Assembly (NCBI GenBank): GCA_035310015.1
Contig: DATGEO010000095.1
Coordinates: forward strand, 1-18,902
DNA length: 18,902 nucleotides
Source of the DNA: DATGEO01 sp035310015
GTDB lineage: Bacteria; Chloroflexota; Dormibacteria; Dormibacterales; Dormibacteraceae
Direction of reading: 5' to 3'
The notes beneath the pieces are model-generated. The model had not been told where the DNA came from and made no database searches. It saw only the letters and a list, made by a program, of their open reading frames with translations. The translations under genes were made by a program, and so were the position numbers. Positions 7,860-14,141 of this stretch are shown here, piece by piece. Positions within the stretch are counted from its first letter, which is position 1. Every line of letters starts with the position of its first letter.

Positions 7860-7872
7860 TAAGTTTCGCAAA
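7860..7872 (+). promoter_or_regulatory. Candidate leaderless promoter (-10 box) of the MDR gene
   Basis: TAAGTT at 7860-7865 fits the TANNNT -10 pattern and ends 6 nt before the ATG at 7872. There is no Shine-Dalgarno sequence in between, which is the usual arrangement of leaderless transcripts. No good -35 box is visible. A short palindrome, CCGTTCAACGG (7836-7846), lies just upstream, between the divergent genes. Confidence 0.35.
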
Positions 7873-8924
7873 TGAGCTCTTCACATCCCTTGCCCATCGA
7901 GGTTTTGAGCCAGGGCCGCGCGGCGGTCTTCGAAGAGCCGGCCGGGCCGTCCGGCGTCCGGATCCGCGAACGGCCCACGACCAGACCGAAACAGGGACAC
8001 GTGGCGGTCGAGATCCGGGCCGCGTCCATCAACCACCTGGATCTCTGGCTGGCGCACGGTGCGCAGAAGATCCCGCCGCCGCGCGTGATCTGCGCCGACG
8101 GCGCGGGCGTGGTGAGGGAATCGGCCGACCCACGCTGGCGGGCCGGCGCCGAGGTGGTGATCTTCCCGACCCTCTGCTGCTGGGAGTGCGAGCAGTGCCG
8201 CGCCGGCGAGAACGTCTACTGCGAGCGCTTCGGCGTCCTCGGCGAGCACGCCGACGGGACGGCCTGCGAGCTGGTGCACGTCGACGGGCGCAGCGTGTTC
8301 CCGAAACCGTCCGGGCTCAGCTGGGCGGAGAGCGCCGCCTTTCCGCTGACCTTCCTCACCGCCTGGCGCATGCTCGTCACGCGCGCCCGCCTCCAGCCGG
8401 ACGAGACCGTCCTCGTCATCGGCGCCGGCGCGGGCGTCGCGGTGGCGGCGATCGCGATCGCGCGCCACATCGGCGCCCGGGTGCTGGCGACGAGCCGTTC
8501 CGAGGCCAAGCGGAAGCGCGCCATGGAGCTCGGTGCGGAGGCGGCGTTCGACTCCGCGGGCTTCAGCAAGCCTGTCCGCGGGCTGACCGGCGACGGCGTG
8601 GACGTGGTTTTCGAGCACGTCGGCGCGGCGACCATCGGAGAGTCGATGCGTTCTCTCGCGATGGGCGGCCGCATCGTCACGTGCGGGTCCACGTCGGGCG
8701 TGAATGCCGAGGTGAGCATGCCGCGCCTTTTCTTCCGGCACGGAAGCCTCATCGGCTCGACGATGGGCAATGCGGCGGAGTTCGAGGCGGTGTTGAAGGC
8801 GATCGACCGCGGCATGCGGCCAGTAGTCGACGCTGTCTATCCGTTGAATGATGTGCAAGCCGCCTTGACGCGTCTTGACACGGCGGAGCAGTTCGGTAAG
8901 GTCGTGCTGTCGGTGTCGGCTTAA
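7872..8924 (+). CDS. Medium-chain (MDR) zinc-binding oxidoreductase
   Basis: This 350-aa protein belongs to the MDR superfamily (alcohol dehydrogenase/quinone oxidoreductase). It has a GroES-like N-terminal domain, a structural zinc site C103-x2-C106-x2-C109-x7-C117, and the nucleotide-binding motif VIGAGAGVA at 182-190. The catalytic-zinc Cys is not present: the position reads INHLDLW (53-59), as in the branch of the family that keeps only the structural zinc. It is therefore more likely an NAD(P)H-dependent reductase of enones or quinones than a classical alcohol dehydrogenase. It probably forms a two-gene unit with mscL (15 nt gap) and is divergent from the M23 peptidase. The substrate is not predictable from the sequence. 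Confidence 0.87.
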   Translation: MSSSHPLPIEVLSQGRAAVFEEPAGPSGVRIRERPTTRPKQGHVAVEIRAASINHLDLWLAHGAQKIPPPRVICADGAGVVRESADPRWRAGAEVVIFPTLCCWECEQCRAGENVYCERFGVLGEHADGTACELVHVDGRSVFPKPSGLSWAESAAFPLTFLTAWRMLVTRARLQPDETVLVIGAGAGVAVAAIAIARHIGARVLATSRSEAKRKRAMELGAEAAFDSAGFSKPVRGLTGDGVDVVFEHVGAATIGESMRSLAMGGRIVTCGSTSGVNAEVSMPRLFFRHGSLIGSTMGNAAEFEAVLKAIDRGMRPVVDAVYPLNDVQAALTRLDTAEQFGKVVLSVSA

Positions 8925-8939
8925 GTCGGAGGGTTTGGG

Positions 8940-9341
8940 GTGCGGGGCTTCAAGGCTTTTCTGCTTCGTGGCAACGTGGTCGACCTCGCGATTGCGGTCG
9001 TGATCGCCGTGGCGTTCGCCAACGTCATCGCCGGCTTCGTGAAGGACCTGGTGACGCCTCTGATCGCTGCCATCGGTGGGCAGCCGAACTTCGGGACTCT
9101 CTACTTCACCGTCAACAACAGCAGGTTCCTGTACGGCGACTTCATCAACGTGCTGCTCGCTTTTCTGATCATCGCCGCCGTCATCTACTTCTTCGTCGTC
9201 GTGCCCTACACGGGGCTGGTGTCACGGTCGCGCAAGGAGCCGCCCGCGGACCCCACGACGAAGAAGTGTCCCGAGTGCCTCAGCGAGATCCCGGTCGGAG
9301 CCACGCGCTGCGCCTTCTGCGGCCAGCCGCAACCCTCCTAG
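8940..9341 (+). CDS. mscL: Large-conductance mechanosensitive channel MscL with C-terminal zinc ribbon
   Basis: The first 95 residues are MscL: FKAFLLRGNVVDLAIAVVIA with TM1 (about 15-45, containing the conserved FANVIAGFVKDLVTPLI stretch), a short external loop, and TM2 (about 67-92). MscL opens under membrane tension and releases solutes during osmotic downshock. The usual cytoplasmic helical bundle is replaced by a zinc ribbon with CPEC (C110, C113) and CAFC (C124, C127). The start is GTG at 8940 with a strong GGAGGG 6 nt upstream. It follows the MDR gene by 15 nt. Zinc-ribbon versions of MscL are known from Actinobacteria and Chloroflexi; the ribbon's role is unknown. Confidence 0.95.
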   Translation: MRGFKAFLLRGNVVDLAIAVVIAVAFANVIAGFVKDLVTPLIAAIGGQPNFGTLYFTVNNSRFLYGDFINVLLAFLIIAAVIYFFVVVPYTGLVSRSRKEPPADPTTKKCPECLSEIPVGATRCAFCGQPQPS

Positions 9342-9357
9342 CGGCGCCACTCCGAGT

Positions 9358-9415
9358 CGAGTGCCGGCCCCGGGACCACCCACTGGCTCGTTTGGCTGTC
9401 GGGCGCCGGCACTCG
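9358..9415. terminator. Candidate two-way terminator between convergent mscL and dtxR-type gene
   Basis: CGAGTGCCGGC (9358-9368) and GCCGGCACTCG (9405-9415) are perfect 11-bp arms, which can extend inward by CCCG/CGGG. They fill most of the 92-bp gap between the two convergent stop codons. There is no long T-tract, so how efficiently it terminates is uncertain. Confidence 0.55.
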
Positions 9416-9433
9416 GATAGTTACGCGTCGCGC

Positions 9434-10135
9434 TCAGGCCGGCAGCACCCACAGCTTGCTGGCGGTCTCGTGGCTCAGGGTCACGTCTGACTGACCGGCG
9501 CGAAGCCGCATCGTCCGGCCGACGTCGTCCACCTCCACCACCTGCAGCCTGCGACCCGGGGTCAGGCCCCGATCGTGGAGGTAGGCCAGGAGCTTCGGCG
9601 CCTCCCTCTCGGCCACCTCCGAGACGCGGGTGATGGCCGCCCGTGCGCCGGTCGCCAGCTTCGCGAGCCGGACCTCGTTGGCGACCGGCTTGGAGTGCCC
9701 GGGGATCGGGTTGCCGTGGGGGCAGGTCGTCGGCCTGCCCAACGCCTCGTACAGCCGCCTCTCGACGACGTCCGAGACCGCGTGCTCCAGGCGGGCGGCC
9801 TCCTCGTCGGCGGTCACCCAATCCAGGCCGAGGCCGTCGGTCAGCCAGCGCTCCATGATCCGGTGCCGGCGCACGATCGATTCCGCCTCGGCCATGCCGC
9901 GGGCCGTGAGCTCGATGTCCTTGGTCCGCGTCATCCGCACCATGCCGTCACGCGCCATGCGCCGGAGGGCGATCGTGACCGTCGGCCGGCTAACCCCCAG
10001 CCAGTCGGCGAGGCGGGCGCTGCGCAGCGGCTCGCCCTCCGACCACATGTAGTAGATCGCCTCGAGATAGCGGGAGATGACCTCTGAGGGGGCGCGGGGG
10101 CTCTCGTTAGACTTGTCTAATCGCAGCTTTTGCAC
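9434..10135 (-). CDS. DtxR/MntR-family metal-dependent transcriptional regulator
   Basis: This 233-aa protein has the full three-domain DtxR layout: a winged helix-turn-helix (about 17-80, SARLADWLGVSRPTVTIALRRM), a metal-binding dimerisation domain (about 85-145, ending in the family motif CPHGNPIPG), and a C-terminal FeoA/SH3-like domain (about 152-232). With bound Mn or Fe, such proteins repress metal uptake genes. By eye, H91, E95, E117 and H118 match known ligands. The positions of DtxR Met10, His98 and Cys102 appear as R22, D110 and A114, so the metal site is not canonical. The start is GTG at 10135 with AAGGA 7 nt upstream. The palindrome at 10107-10120 lies inside codons 6-10, suggesting self-control together with the divergent ZIP transporter. 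Confidence 0.9.
   Translation of the reverse strand: MQKLRLDKSNESPRAPSEVISRYLEAIYYMWSEGEPLRSARLADWLGVSRPTVTIALRRMARDGMVRMTRTKDIELTARGMAEAESIVRRHRIMERWLTDGLGLDWVTADEEAARLEHAVSDVVERRLYEALGRPTTCPHGNPIPGHSKPVANEVRLAKLATGARAAITRVSEVAEREAPKLLAYLHDRGLTPGRRLQVVEVDDVGRTMRLRAGQSDVTLSHETASKLWVLPA
10107..10120. promoter_or_regulatory. DtxR/MntR-type operator palindrome
   Basis: TTAGACTTGTCTAA is a perfect palindrome with 6-bp arms and a 2-nt centre. It resembles the operators of DtxR-family regulators (TTAGG...CCTAA type). It lies 37 nt upstream of the ZIP start at 10158 and within codons 6-10 of the regulator gene. It also overlaps a good -10 box for the ZIP gene (TCTAAT, 10116-10121), so binding there would block ZIP transcription. 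The palindrome is seen directly; who binds it is inferred from position and form. Confidence 0.7.
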
Positions 10136-10157
10136 GTACTAATCCTTGGAAGGAATC

Positions 10158-10970
10158 ATGACGCAGCCCGCAGCGATCGCCCTCGGCGCCATCGCCGGCG
10201 GCACCATCTTCCTAGGTCTCCCGGTGGCGCGAATGCGCGGCCTGCCCACGCCCGTGCAGGGCTTCCTGAACGCCTTCGCCACCGGCATCCTCGTGTTCCT
10301 GCTCTGGGACATCCTCAGCCACGCCGGGGGGCCGATCGAGAGCGCGCTCTCGGGCTGGCTCGGCAACGCGGGTACCCGCGCGCAGCCTGGCGCTGGGCCA
10401 TTCGTACTGATGGCGGTGACCTTCGCCGGCGGCATCGGAGCGGGGTTGCTCGGTCTTGTCTACTTCAACCGCGCCATCTTCGGCCGCCTGCGCCACGGCG
10501 CGACCGCGCCGGGGCCGCGCAGCCTGGCAATGGCGATCGCCACCGGCCTGGGGCTCCACAACCTGTCGGAAGGCCTGGCCATCGGCGAGTCGGCGCACGC
10601 GGGCGCGATCGCTTTCGCGGGCGTGCTCGTGGTCGGGTTTGCCCTCCACAACATCACCGAAGGGTTCGGCATCGCCGCGCCGATGACCACCGACGCCAAG
10701 CCGGCTTCCTGGGGCTTCCTCGCGCTCGCCGGCCTGGTCGGCGGCGGCCCGACGTTCGTCGGGACCTGGATCGGCTACCTCGCGAGCTCGACGTACCTCA
10801 GCGTCGCCTTCCTGGCCGTGGCCGCCGGCGCGCTGCTCTACGTCCTGAACGAGCTGTTCCACCTCGGCCGGAGGCTGAGCTCGCCGCCGGTCTTCGCCTG
10901 GGGCCTGCTGCTCGGTTTCCTGACCGCGTACGCGACCGACCTGTTCCTGACCGCGGTCAGCGGCGCTTAG
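10158..10970 (+). CDS. ZIP-family divalent metal transporter
   Basis: The protein (270 aa) is strongly hydrophobic, with about eight membrane segments. It carries the two ZIP signatures HNLSEG (134-139) and HNITEG (164-169), which correspond to TM4 and TM5 and line the metal path. ZIP proteins bring Zn, Fe or Mn into the cytoplasm, and some bacterial members work in the other direction. A loop of about 25 residues after TM2 (around 55-80) and another at 110-122 lack the His-rich stretch typical of many ZIP proteins. The start is ATG at 10158 with GGAAGGA just upstream; a TTG at 10146 would add four residues. The divergent DtxR-type gene and the palindrome at 10107-10120 indicate control by metal. 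The actual metal is not readable from sequence. Confidence 0.88.
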   Translation: MTQPAAIALGAIAGGTIFLGLPVARMRGLPTPVQGFLNAFATGILVFLLWDILSHAGGPIESALSGWLGNAGTRAQPGAGPFVLMAVTFAGGIGAGLLGLVYFNRAIFGRLRHGATAPGPRSLAMAIATGLGLHNLSEGLAIGESAHAGAIAFAGVLVVGFALHNITEGFGIAAPMTTDAKPASWGFLALAGLVGGGPTFVGTWIGYLASSTYLSVAFLAVAAGALLYVLNELFHLGRRLSSPPVFAWGLLLGFLTAYATDLFLTAVSGA

Positions 10971-10981
10971 CCGGCGGTCCG

Positions 10982-11326
10982 CTAGTCGGCGAACTCCAGG
11001 TCGTCGGGCTCGTTGTCGTCCCAGTCGGGGAAGCGCCACTTGAACAGGCGCTCCTGGACCTCGAAGAGGCTGTCGAGCGCCTCCTGGACCGGCCCGTCGT
11101 CGCGCAGCGGCTCGCGGATGTGGCCCGGCATGGCCAGAACCACGTCGCGCAGCTCCGCCCGCAGCGGCGCGGGAACGTTCTTGACCCCGTCGCGGTTCAT
11201 CTCCTCGAGCTGCCACAGCACACGGTCAGTGGCTTCGAGGAGGCGCTGGAAGGCGTAGCGACGCCGGTTCTCCCGGCGAAGCGCCGTCTCCTGCTGCTCG
11301 ATCCGTGTACTCGTGTGATCGATCAT
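10982..11326 (-). CDS. Small acidic protein of unknown function
   Basis: I do not recognise this protein (114 aa). It is soluble and mostly helical: residues 8-45 (IEQQETALRRENRRRYAFQR...) look like a charged helix or short coiled coil. It ends with a strongly acidic tail, DWDDNEPDDLEFAD. The ATG at 11326 has GGAG 10 nt upstream, and a good promoter lies at 11354-11382. It is convergent with the ZIP gene, with only 11 bp between the stop codons, and divergent from the Nudix gene. Nothing in it suggests an enzyme. Confidence 0.7.
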   Translation of the reverse strand: MIDHTSTRIEQQETALRRENRRRYAFQRLLEATDRVLWQLEEMNRDGVKNVPAPLRAELRDVVLAMPGHIREPLRDDGPVQEALDSLFEVQERLFKWRFPDWDDNEPDDLEFAD

Positions 11327-11353
11327 GTGCGAGTTTCTCCAGCTACGTTTCCT

Positions 11354-11382
11354 AGCTTACTGGCTGCCGCCGCAGATCACAA
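11354..11382 (-). promoter_or_regulatory. Promoter of the small acidic protein gene
   Basis: On the minus strand TTGTGA (11382-11377), a 17-nt spacer and TAAGCT (11359-11354) form a sigma70-like promoter about 28 nt upstream of the ATG at 11326. On the plus strand TAGCTT (11353-11358) overlaps it and could be the -10 box of the divergent Nudix gene, so the two genes may share a promoter region. Confidence 0.45.
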
Positions 11383-11391
11383 AGGGGACTT

Positions 11392-11973
11392 TTGACCGGC
11401 TTCCTGGCCCGCACCGAACGGCTGTTCAGCCCCGTTGACGCCTGGGGCGAGTTCCGGCGCGGGGCCCGGCCCGCCGCCGTCACCTTCATCCTGTATACCG
11501 ACCCGGACGGCTGGAAGGTTCCGTTCGTGCGCCGCCGGGCGGACCTGCCCGATCACCCCGGACAGGTGGCTCTGCCGGGCGGCGGGGTCCGCGCCGGGGA
11601 GACCGCCTGGGAGGCGGCCCAGCGCGAGGTGGCGGAGGAGATCGGCGTCCCCGTCGGCCGGCTCCAACCGCTGGGCGCGGGCGAGCCCATCTACGCGGCG
11701 GTGAGCAACTTCTCCGTGGTTCCATTCGTCGCCCACCTGCCCGACCCGGTGCCCGCCTTCGTGCACGACGAGCGAGAGCTCGACGGCGTGCTCGAGATCC
11801 CGCTCGACCGCCTCCTCGACGACAGTGCCTGGCTGACCTCAGGCGCACCCTGGCGGTTCCGCTACCTGGCGCACCAGGAAAGCGTGGTCTGGGGCTTGAC
11901 CGAGCGCATCGTCGCGGGGCTGGCGCCGAGGCTGCGCCAGGCGCTCAGCGAGTCAGGTCCCGCAGGCGGATGA
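11392..11973 (+). CDS. Nudix hydrolase, CoA pyrophosphatase (NudL) type
   Basis: The protein (193 aa) has a perfect Nudix box, GX5EX7REVXEEIGV, at residues 64-86 (E79, E82 and E83 bind metal). Just before it, residues 49-63 read RADLPDHPGQVALPG, which matches the LxxHxGxxxFPGG extension of the CoA pyrophosphatase (UPF0035/NudL) subfamily. These enzymes split CoA and acyl-CoA into 3',5'-ADP and (acyl)phosphopantetheine. The start is a TTG at 11392 with AAAGGGG just upstream. Its 3' end overlaps the convergent ccmD by 29 bp, so the two genes have complementary mRNA tails. Another Nudix substrate is possible. Confidence 0.87.
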   Translation: MTGFLARTERLFSPVDAWGEFRRGARPAAVTFILYTDPDGWKVPFVRRRADLPDHPGQVALPGGGVRAGETAWEAAQREVAEEIGVPVGRLQPLGAGEPIYAAVSNFSVVPFVAHLPDPVPAFVHDERELDGVLEIPLDRLLDDSAWLTSGAPWRFRYLAHQESVVWGLTERIVAGLAPRLRQALSESGPAGG

Positions 11974-12040
11974 GGGAGTAGACGAGAAACCCTCCGAGCA
12001 CGAGCGTCGCGAACGTGTACGCGATGACGAGGTAGATCAC
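11945..12040 (-). CDS. ccmD: CcmD-like small membrane protein (heme exporter subunit)
   Basis: This tiny gene encodes 31 residues: a single membrane helix (VIYLVIAYTFATLVLGGFLV) followed by a positively charged tail (YSLIRLRDLTR). That is the usual layout of CcmD, which stabilises the CcmABC complex and helps release holo-CcmE. The start is GTG at 12040, whose GTGA overlaps the TGA stop of ccmC. Position directly after ccmC is the standard place for ccmD. It is shorter than the E. coli protein (69 aa), and its 3' end overlaps the convergent Nudix gene by 29 bp. The call rests mostly on position and topology. Confidence 0.72.
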   Translation of the reverse strand: MIYLVIAYTFATLVLGGFLVYSLIRLRDLTR

Positions 12041-12759
12041 CTGCCCACCGTGTGGGGAGGTGGCCCGGCGCGCAGCGCCGCGCCGGAGGGAGGTGCGGGC
12101 TGACCCACGACCGCTCCAATCGGTTTTCGGTCCATGGCCACCTCGATGCGGTATCGGATGTAGATCAGCGCCGCGGCCAAAGCCAGCGTGCAGAACATCG
12201 TGAACATGAACGTCGACAGCATCTCGGGCGGCAGCGCGTCGCTCGCGATCACCGGCCCCGGGTGCACCGTGCGCCACCACTCGACGCTGAAGTACACGAT
12301 CGGCACGTCGATGAACCCGAAGATGCCGACCACCGCGCCGTACCGCGCGGCCTGCCTGCCCGGGGCGGCGAGCCGGCGAACGATCAGGTAGCCCGCGTAG
12401 ATGATCCAGAGCACGAGCGTCGACGTGAGCCGCGCGTCCCACGTCCAGTACGCCCCCCACACCGGCTTGGCCCACAGGCTTCCCATCACGAGCGTCACCG
12501 TCGTGAACACCACGCCGACCAGCGCAGCCGCGCGGGCGACTCGATCCCCGGTCGCGCTCTCGCGCCAGAGGTACAGGACGCTGCCGACGAGCACGACGGC
12601 AAAGCTCGCGAACGCGGCGATCGCGGCGCTGACGTGCAGGTAGAAGATGCGCTGCACCTGTCCCTGCAGCGCGTCCGTCGGCGCGTAGAGAAAGATCATG
12701 GCCGCGGCCGCGAGCATCAGCGCCACGCCGGCGCCGGCCGCTGCGTAAGGCCTAGTCAT
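12037..12759 (-). CDS. ccmC: Heme exporter/handling protein CcmC
   Basis: This 240-aa, six-helix membrane protein belongs to the heme-handling family. The WWD motif WGAYWTWDARLTS lies at 101-113, and H42 (FYLHVS) and H166 (RTVHPG) fit the two external heme-ligand histidines of CcmC. CcmC presents heme to CcmE at the outer face of the cytoplasmic membrane. The C-terminal tail after the last helix (about 205-240) is Pro/Arg-rich and cytoplasmic. The start is ATG at 12759, overlapping ccmB by 8 nt; the stop overlaps ccmD by 4 nt. An open frame continues upstream to 13125, but it runs through ccmB and is not coding there. Confidence 0.95.
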   Translation of the reverse strand: MTRPYAAAGAGVALMLAAAAMIFLYAPTDALQGQVQRIFYLHVSAAIAAFASFAVVLVGSVLYLWRESATGDRVARAAALVGVVFTTVTLVMGSLWAKPVWGAYWTWDARLTSTLVLWIIYAGYLIVRRLAAPGRQAARYGAVVGIFGFIDVPIVYFSVEWWRTVHPGPVIASDALPPEMLSTFMFTMFCTLALAAALIYIRYRIEVAMDRKPIGAVVGQPAPPSGAALRAGPPPHTVGR

Positions 12760-13414
12760 CCAGCACGAAGCGCGCGGCGAGAGAGGTGAGCACGACGAAG
12801 AGTATGTCGAAGTCCAGGAGCAGGCCGAGGGGTTGATCGAGGCTCCCCCCCGCTCCCATCGCCACCTGCGCCGCCTGCCCGCCCGCGACGATGAACGGGA
12901 TCCAGAGCGGCAGTGTGAGCAGCGGCAGCAGGAGCTCGCGCGCCCTAAGCTGGGCGACCAGGGCCGCGAACATGCAGCCGAGCGCGGCCATGCCGACGGT
13001 CGCGAGAAGCACCGCGACCACGAGTCCGGCCGAGATGGGCACGCCGAAGAACAGCGCCAGGGCGGGCAGCAGCACCGCTTCGCAGACCACGAGCAAAAGC
13101 GCGGCCGCGAGCGCCTTGCCCGCAAAGATGGCCGGCGGCGGCGCCGCTGTCAGCAGCACGGCCTCCAGCGTCGCCTGCTCGCGCTCGGCCGCGAACGCGC
13201 GGCCGAAGGCGACGAGCCCCGCGAACACCAGGGCGAGCCACAGGACGCCGGGCGCGATCGCCGGCGCGCTGCGCGAGTCGATCTGGAAGCCGAAGTTGGC
13301 GATCACCAGCGCCAGGACGATGAACTGGCCGAGGGCCGGCACCAGCTCGCGCGTGCGCCACTCCGACAGGAGATCCTTGCGCGCGATCGCGAGCGCGATG
13401 CGAACCGGTCTCAC
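12752..13414 (-). CDS. ccmB: Heme ABC exporter membrane subunit CcmB
   Basis: The protein (220 aa, the normal CcmB size) has about six hydrophobic segments, an N-terminal ARKDLLSEWRTRE stretch and FAAEREQATLEAVLL (about 74-88), the conserved cytoplasmic loop of CcmB. It is the permease partner of CcmA; together with CcmC and CcmD it releases holo-CcmE from CcmC using ATP. The start is GTG at 13414, overlapping the ccmA stop by 4 nt (GTGA), and the stop overlaps ccmC by 8 nt. The segment LTLPLWIPFIVAGGQAA replaces the more usual PLLIPVLIFG stretch and is recognisably related. Confidence 0.93.
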   Translation of the reverse strand: MRPVRIALAIARKDLLSEWRTRELVPALGQFIVLALVIANFGFQIDSRSAPAIAPGVLWLALVFAGLVAFGRAFAAEREQATLEAVLLTAAPPPAIFAGKALAAALLLVVCEAVLLPALALFFGVPISAGLVVAVLLATVGMAALGCMFAALVAQLRARELLLPLLTLPLWIPFIVAGGQAAQVAMGAGGSLDQPLGLLLDFDILFVVLTSLAARFVLDD

Positions 13415-14055
13415 TGGACGATGCGGAGGCGTGAGCCCATGCCCAGGACACGGCCCTTGCGCAGCACGACGGTGCGCTGGCAGAGCCTGGTGGCGAGCGC
13501 CTGATCGTGGGTCGCCAGGACCGCGGTCCGGCCTCGCATCACCGTGGCGAGCAGGTCCGCGCCGGCGGTGTCGAGGCCGGCGTCGGGCTCGTCGAGGATG
13601 AGCAGCAGCGGGTCGTGCACCACCGAGCGCGCGATCGCCAGGCGCTGCTGCATGCCGCGCGAGAGCTCGCTCGCGCGCTTGCGCGCGACCTGGGTCAGGC
13701 CGGCCAGGTCGAGCGCCTCCGGGACGCGCGCGCGGTCCGCGCCGCGCAGGTCGCAGAAGAACGCGAGGTTCTCTTCGGCGGTGAGCGCGGGATAGATGCC
13801 CGGCGCGTGGGACAGGTAGGCCATCCGTCCGCGCAGTCGCCGCCGCTCCCGCAGCGCGTCGAGGCCCATGATCTCCAGCTTGCCCGCGCTCGGGCGCAGG
13901 GCGGTCGCGAGGATGCGCAGCAGGGTCGTCTTCCCCGCTCCGTTCTCGCCGAGCACGGCCACGTGATCGCCGCGTTCGACCACGAGGTCGACCGCGTCCA
14001 GCGCGGGCTCCGACCCGAACCAGTGGGAGATTCCCTCGGCGACGATCGCGCTCAT
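13411..14055 (-). CDS. ccmA: Heme ABC exporter ATP-binding protein CcmA
   Basis: This 214-aa ABC ATPase has every expected motif: Walker A GENGAGKTT (36-44), YLSHAPGIYPALTAEENL in the Q-loop region (80-97, close to the CcmA-typical sequence), signature LSRGMQQR (131-138), Walker B LLILDEP (151-157) and H-loop H183. It powers release of holo-CcmE. The start is ATG at 14055, sharing ATGA with the stop of the 29-residue gene upstream; the open frame extends to 14148, but the added part is out-of-frame sequence of that small gene. The stop overlaps ccmB. Confidence 0.95.
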   Translation of the reverse strand: MSAIVAEGISHWFGSEPALDAVDLVVERGDHVAVLGENGAGKTTLLRILATALRPSAGKLEIMGLDALRERRRLRGRMAYLSHAPGIYPALTAEENLAFFCDLRGADRARVPEALDLAGLTQVARKRASELSRGMQQRLAIARSVVHDPLLLILDEPDAGLDTAGADLLATVMRGRTAVLATHDQALATRLCQRTVVLRKGRVLGMGSRLRIVQ

Positions 14056-14141
14056 TCGTGCTCTTCCGGCGTGCGGATCAGCGGCCAAAGGATGAACGGG
14101 CCGCACAGGAAGAGCAAGAGGGTCGCGACGATCAGTGTCAT
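14052..14141 (-). CDS. 29-residue membrane microprotein between ccmF and ccmA
   Basis: This 29-aa gene encodes one hydrophobic helix (TLIVATLLLFLCGPFILWPLI) and a charged end (RTPEEHE). It is joined to ccmF by ATGA at 14141-14138 and to ccmA by ATGA at 14055-14052, so ribosomes would pass from one gene to the next. Exact coupling at both ends makes chance unlikely. The pattern of a helix ending in P-L-I/L-R resembles the N-terminal anchor of CcmI/CycH, here without any of the following domain; this likeness is weak. It could be a new small subunit of the Ccm complex. The single Cys is inside the helix, so it is not CcmH, which needs a CXXC motif. Confidence 0.68.
   Translation of the reverse strand: MTLIVATLLLFLCGPFILWPLIRTPEEHE

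Noticed and set aside
7809..7871. Longer N-terminus of the M23 peptidase from TTG 7871
   Set aside because: It would place 21 residues with no fitting features in front of a good signal peptide and has no ribosome site.
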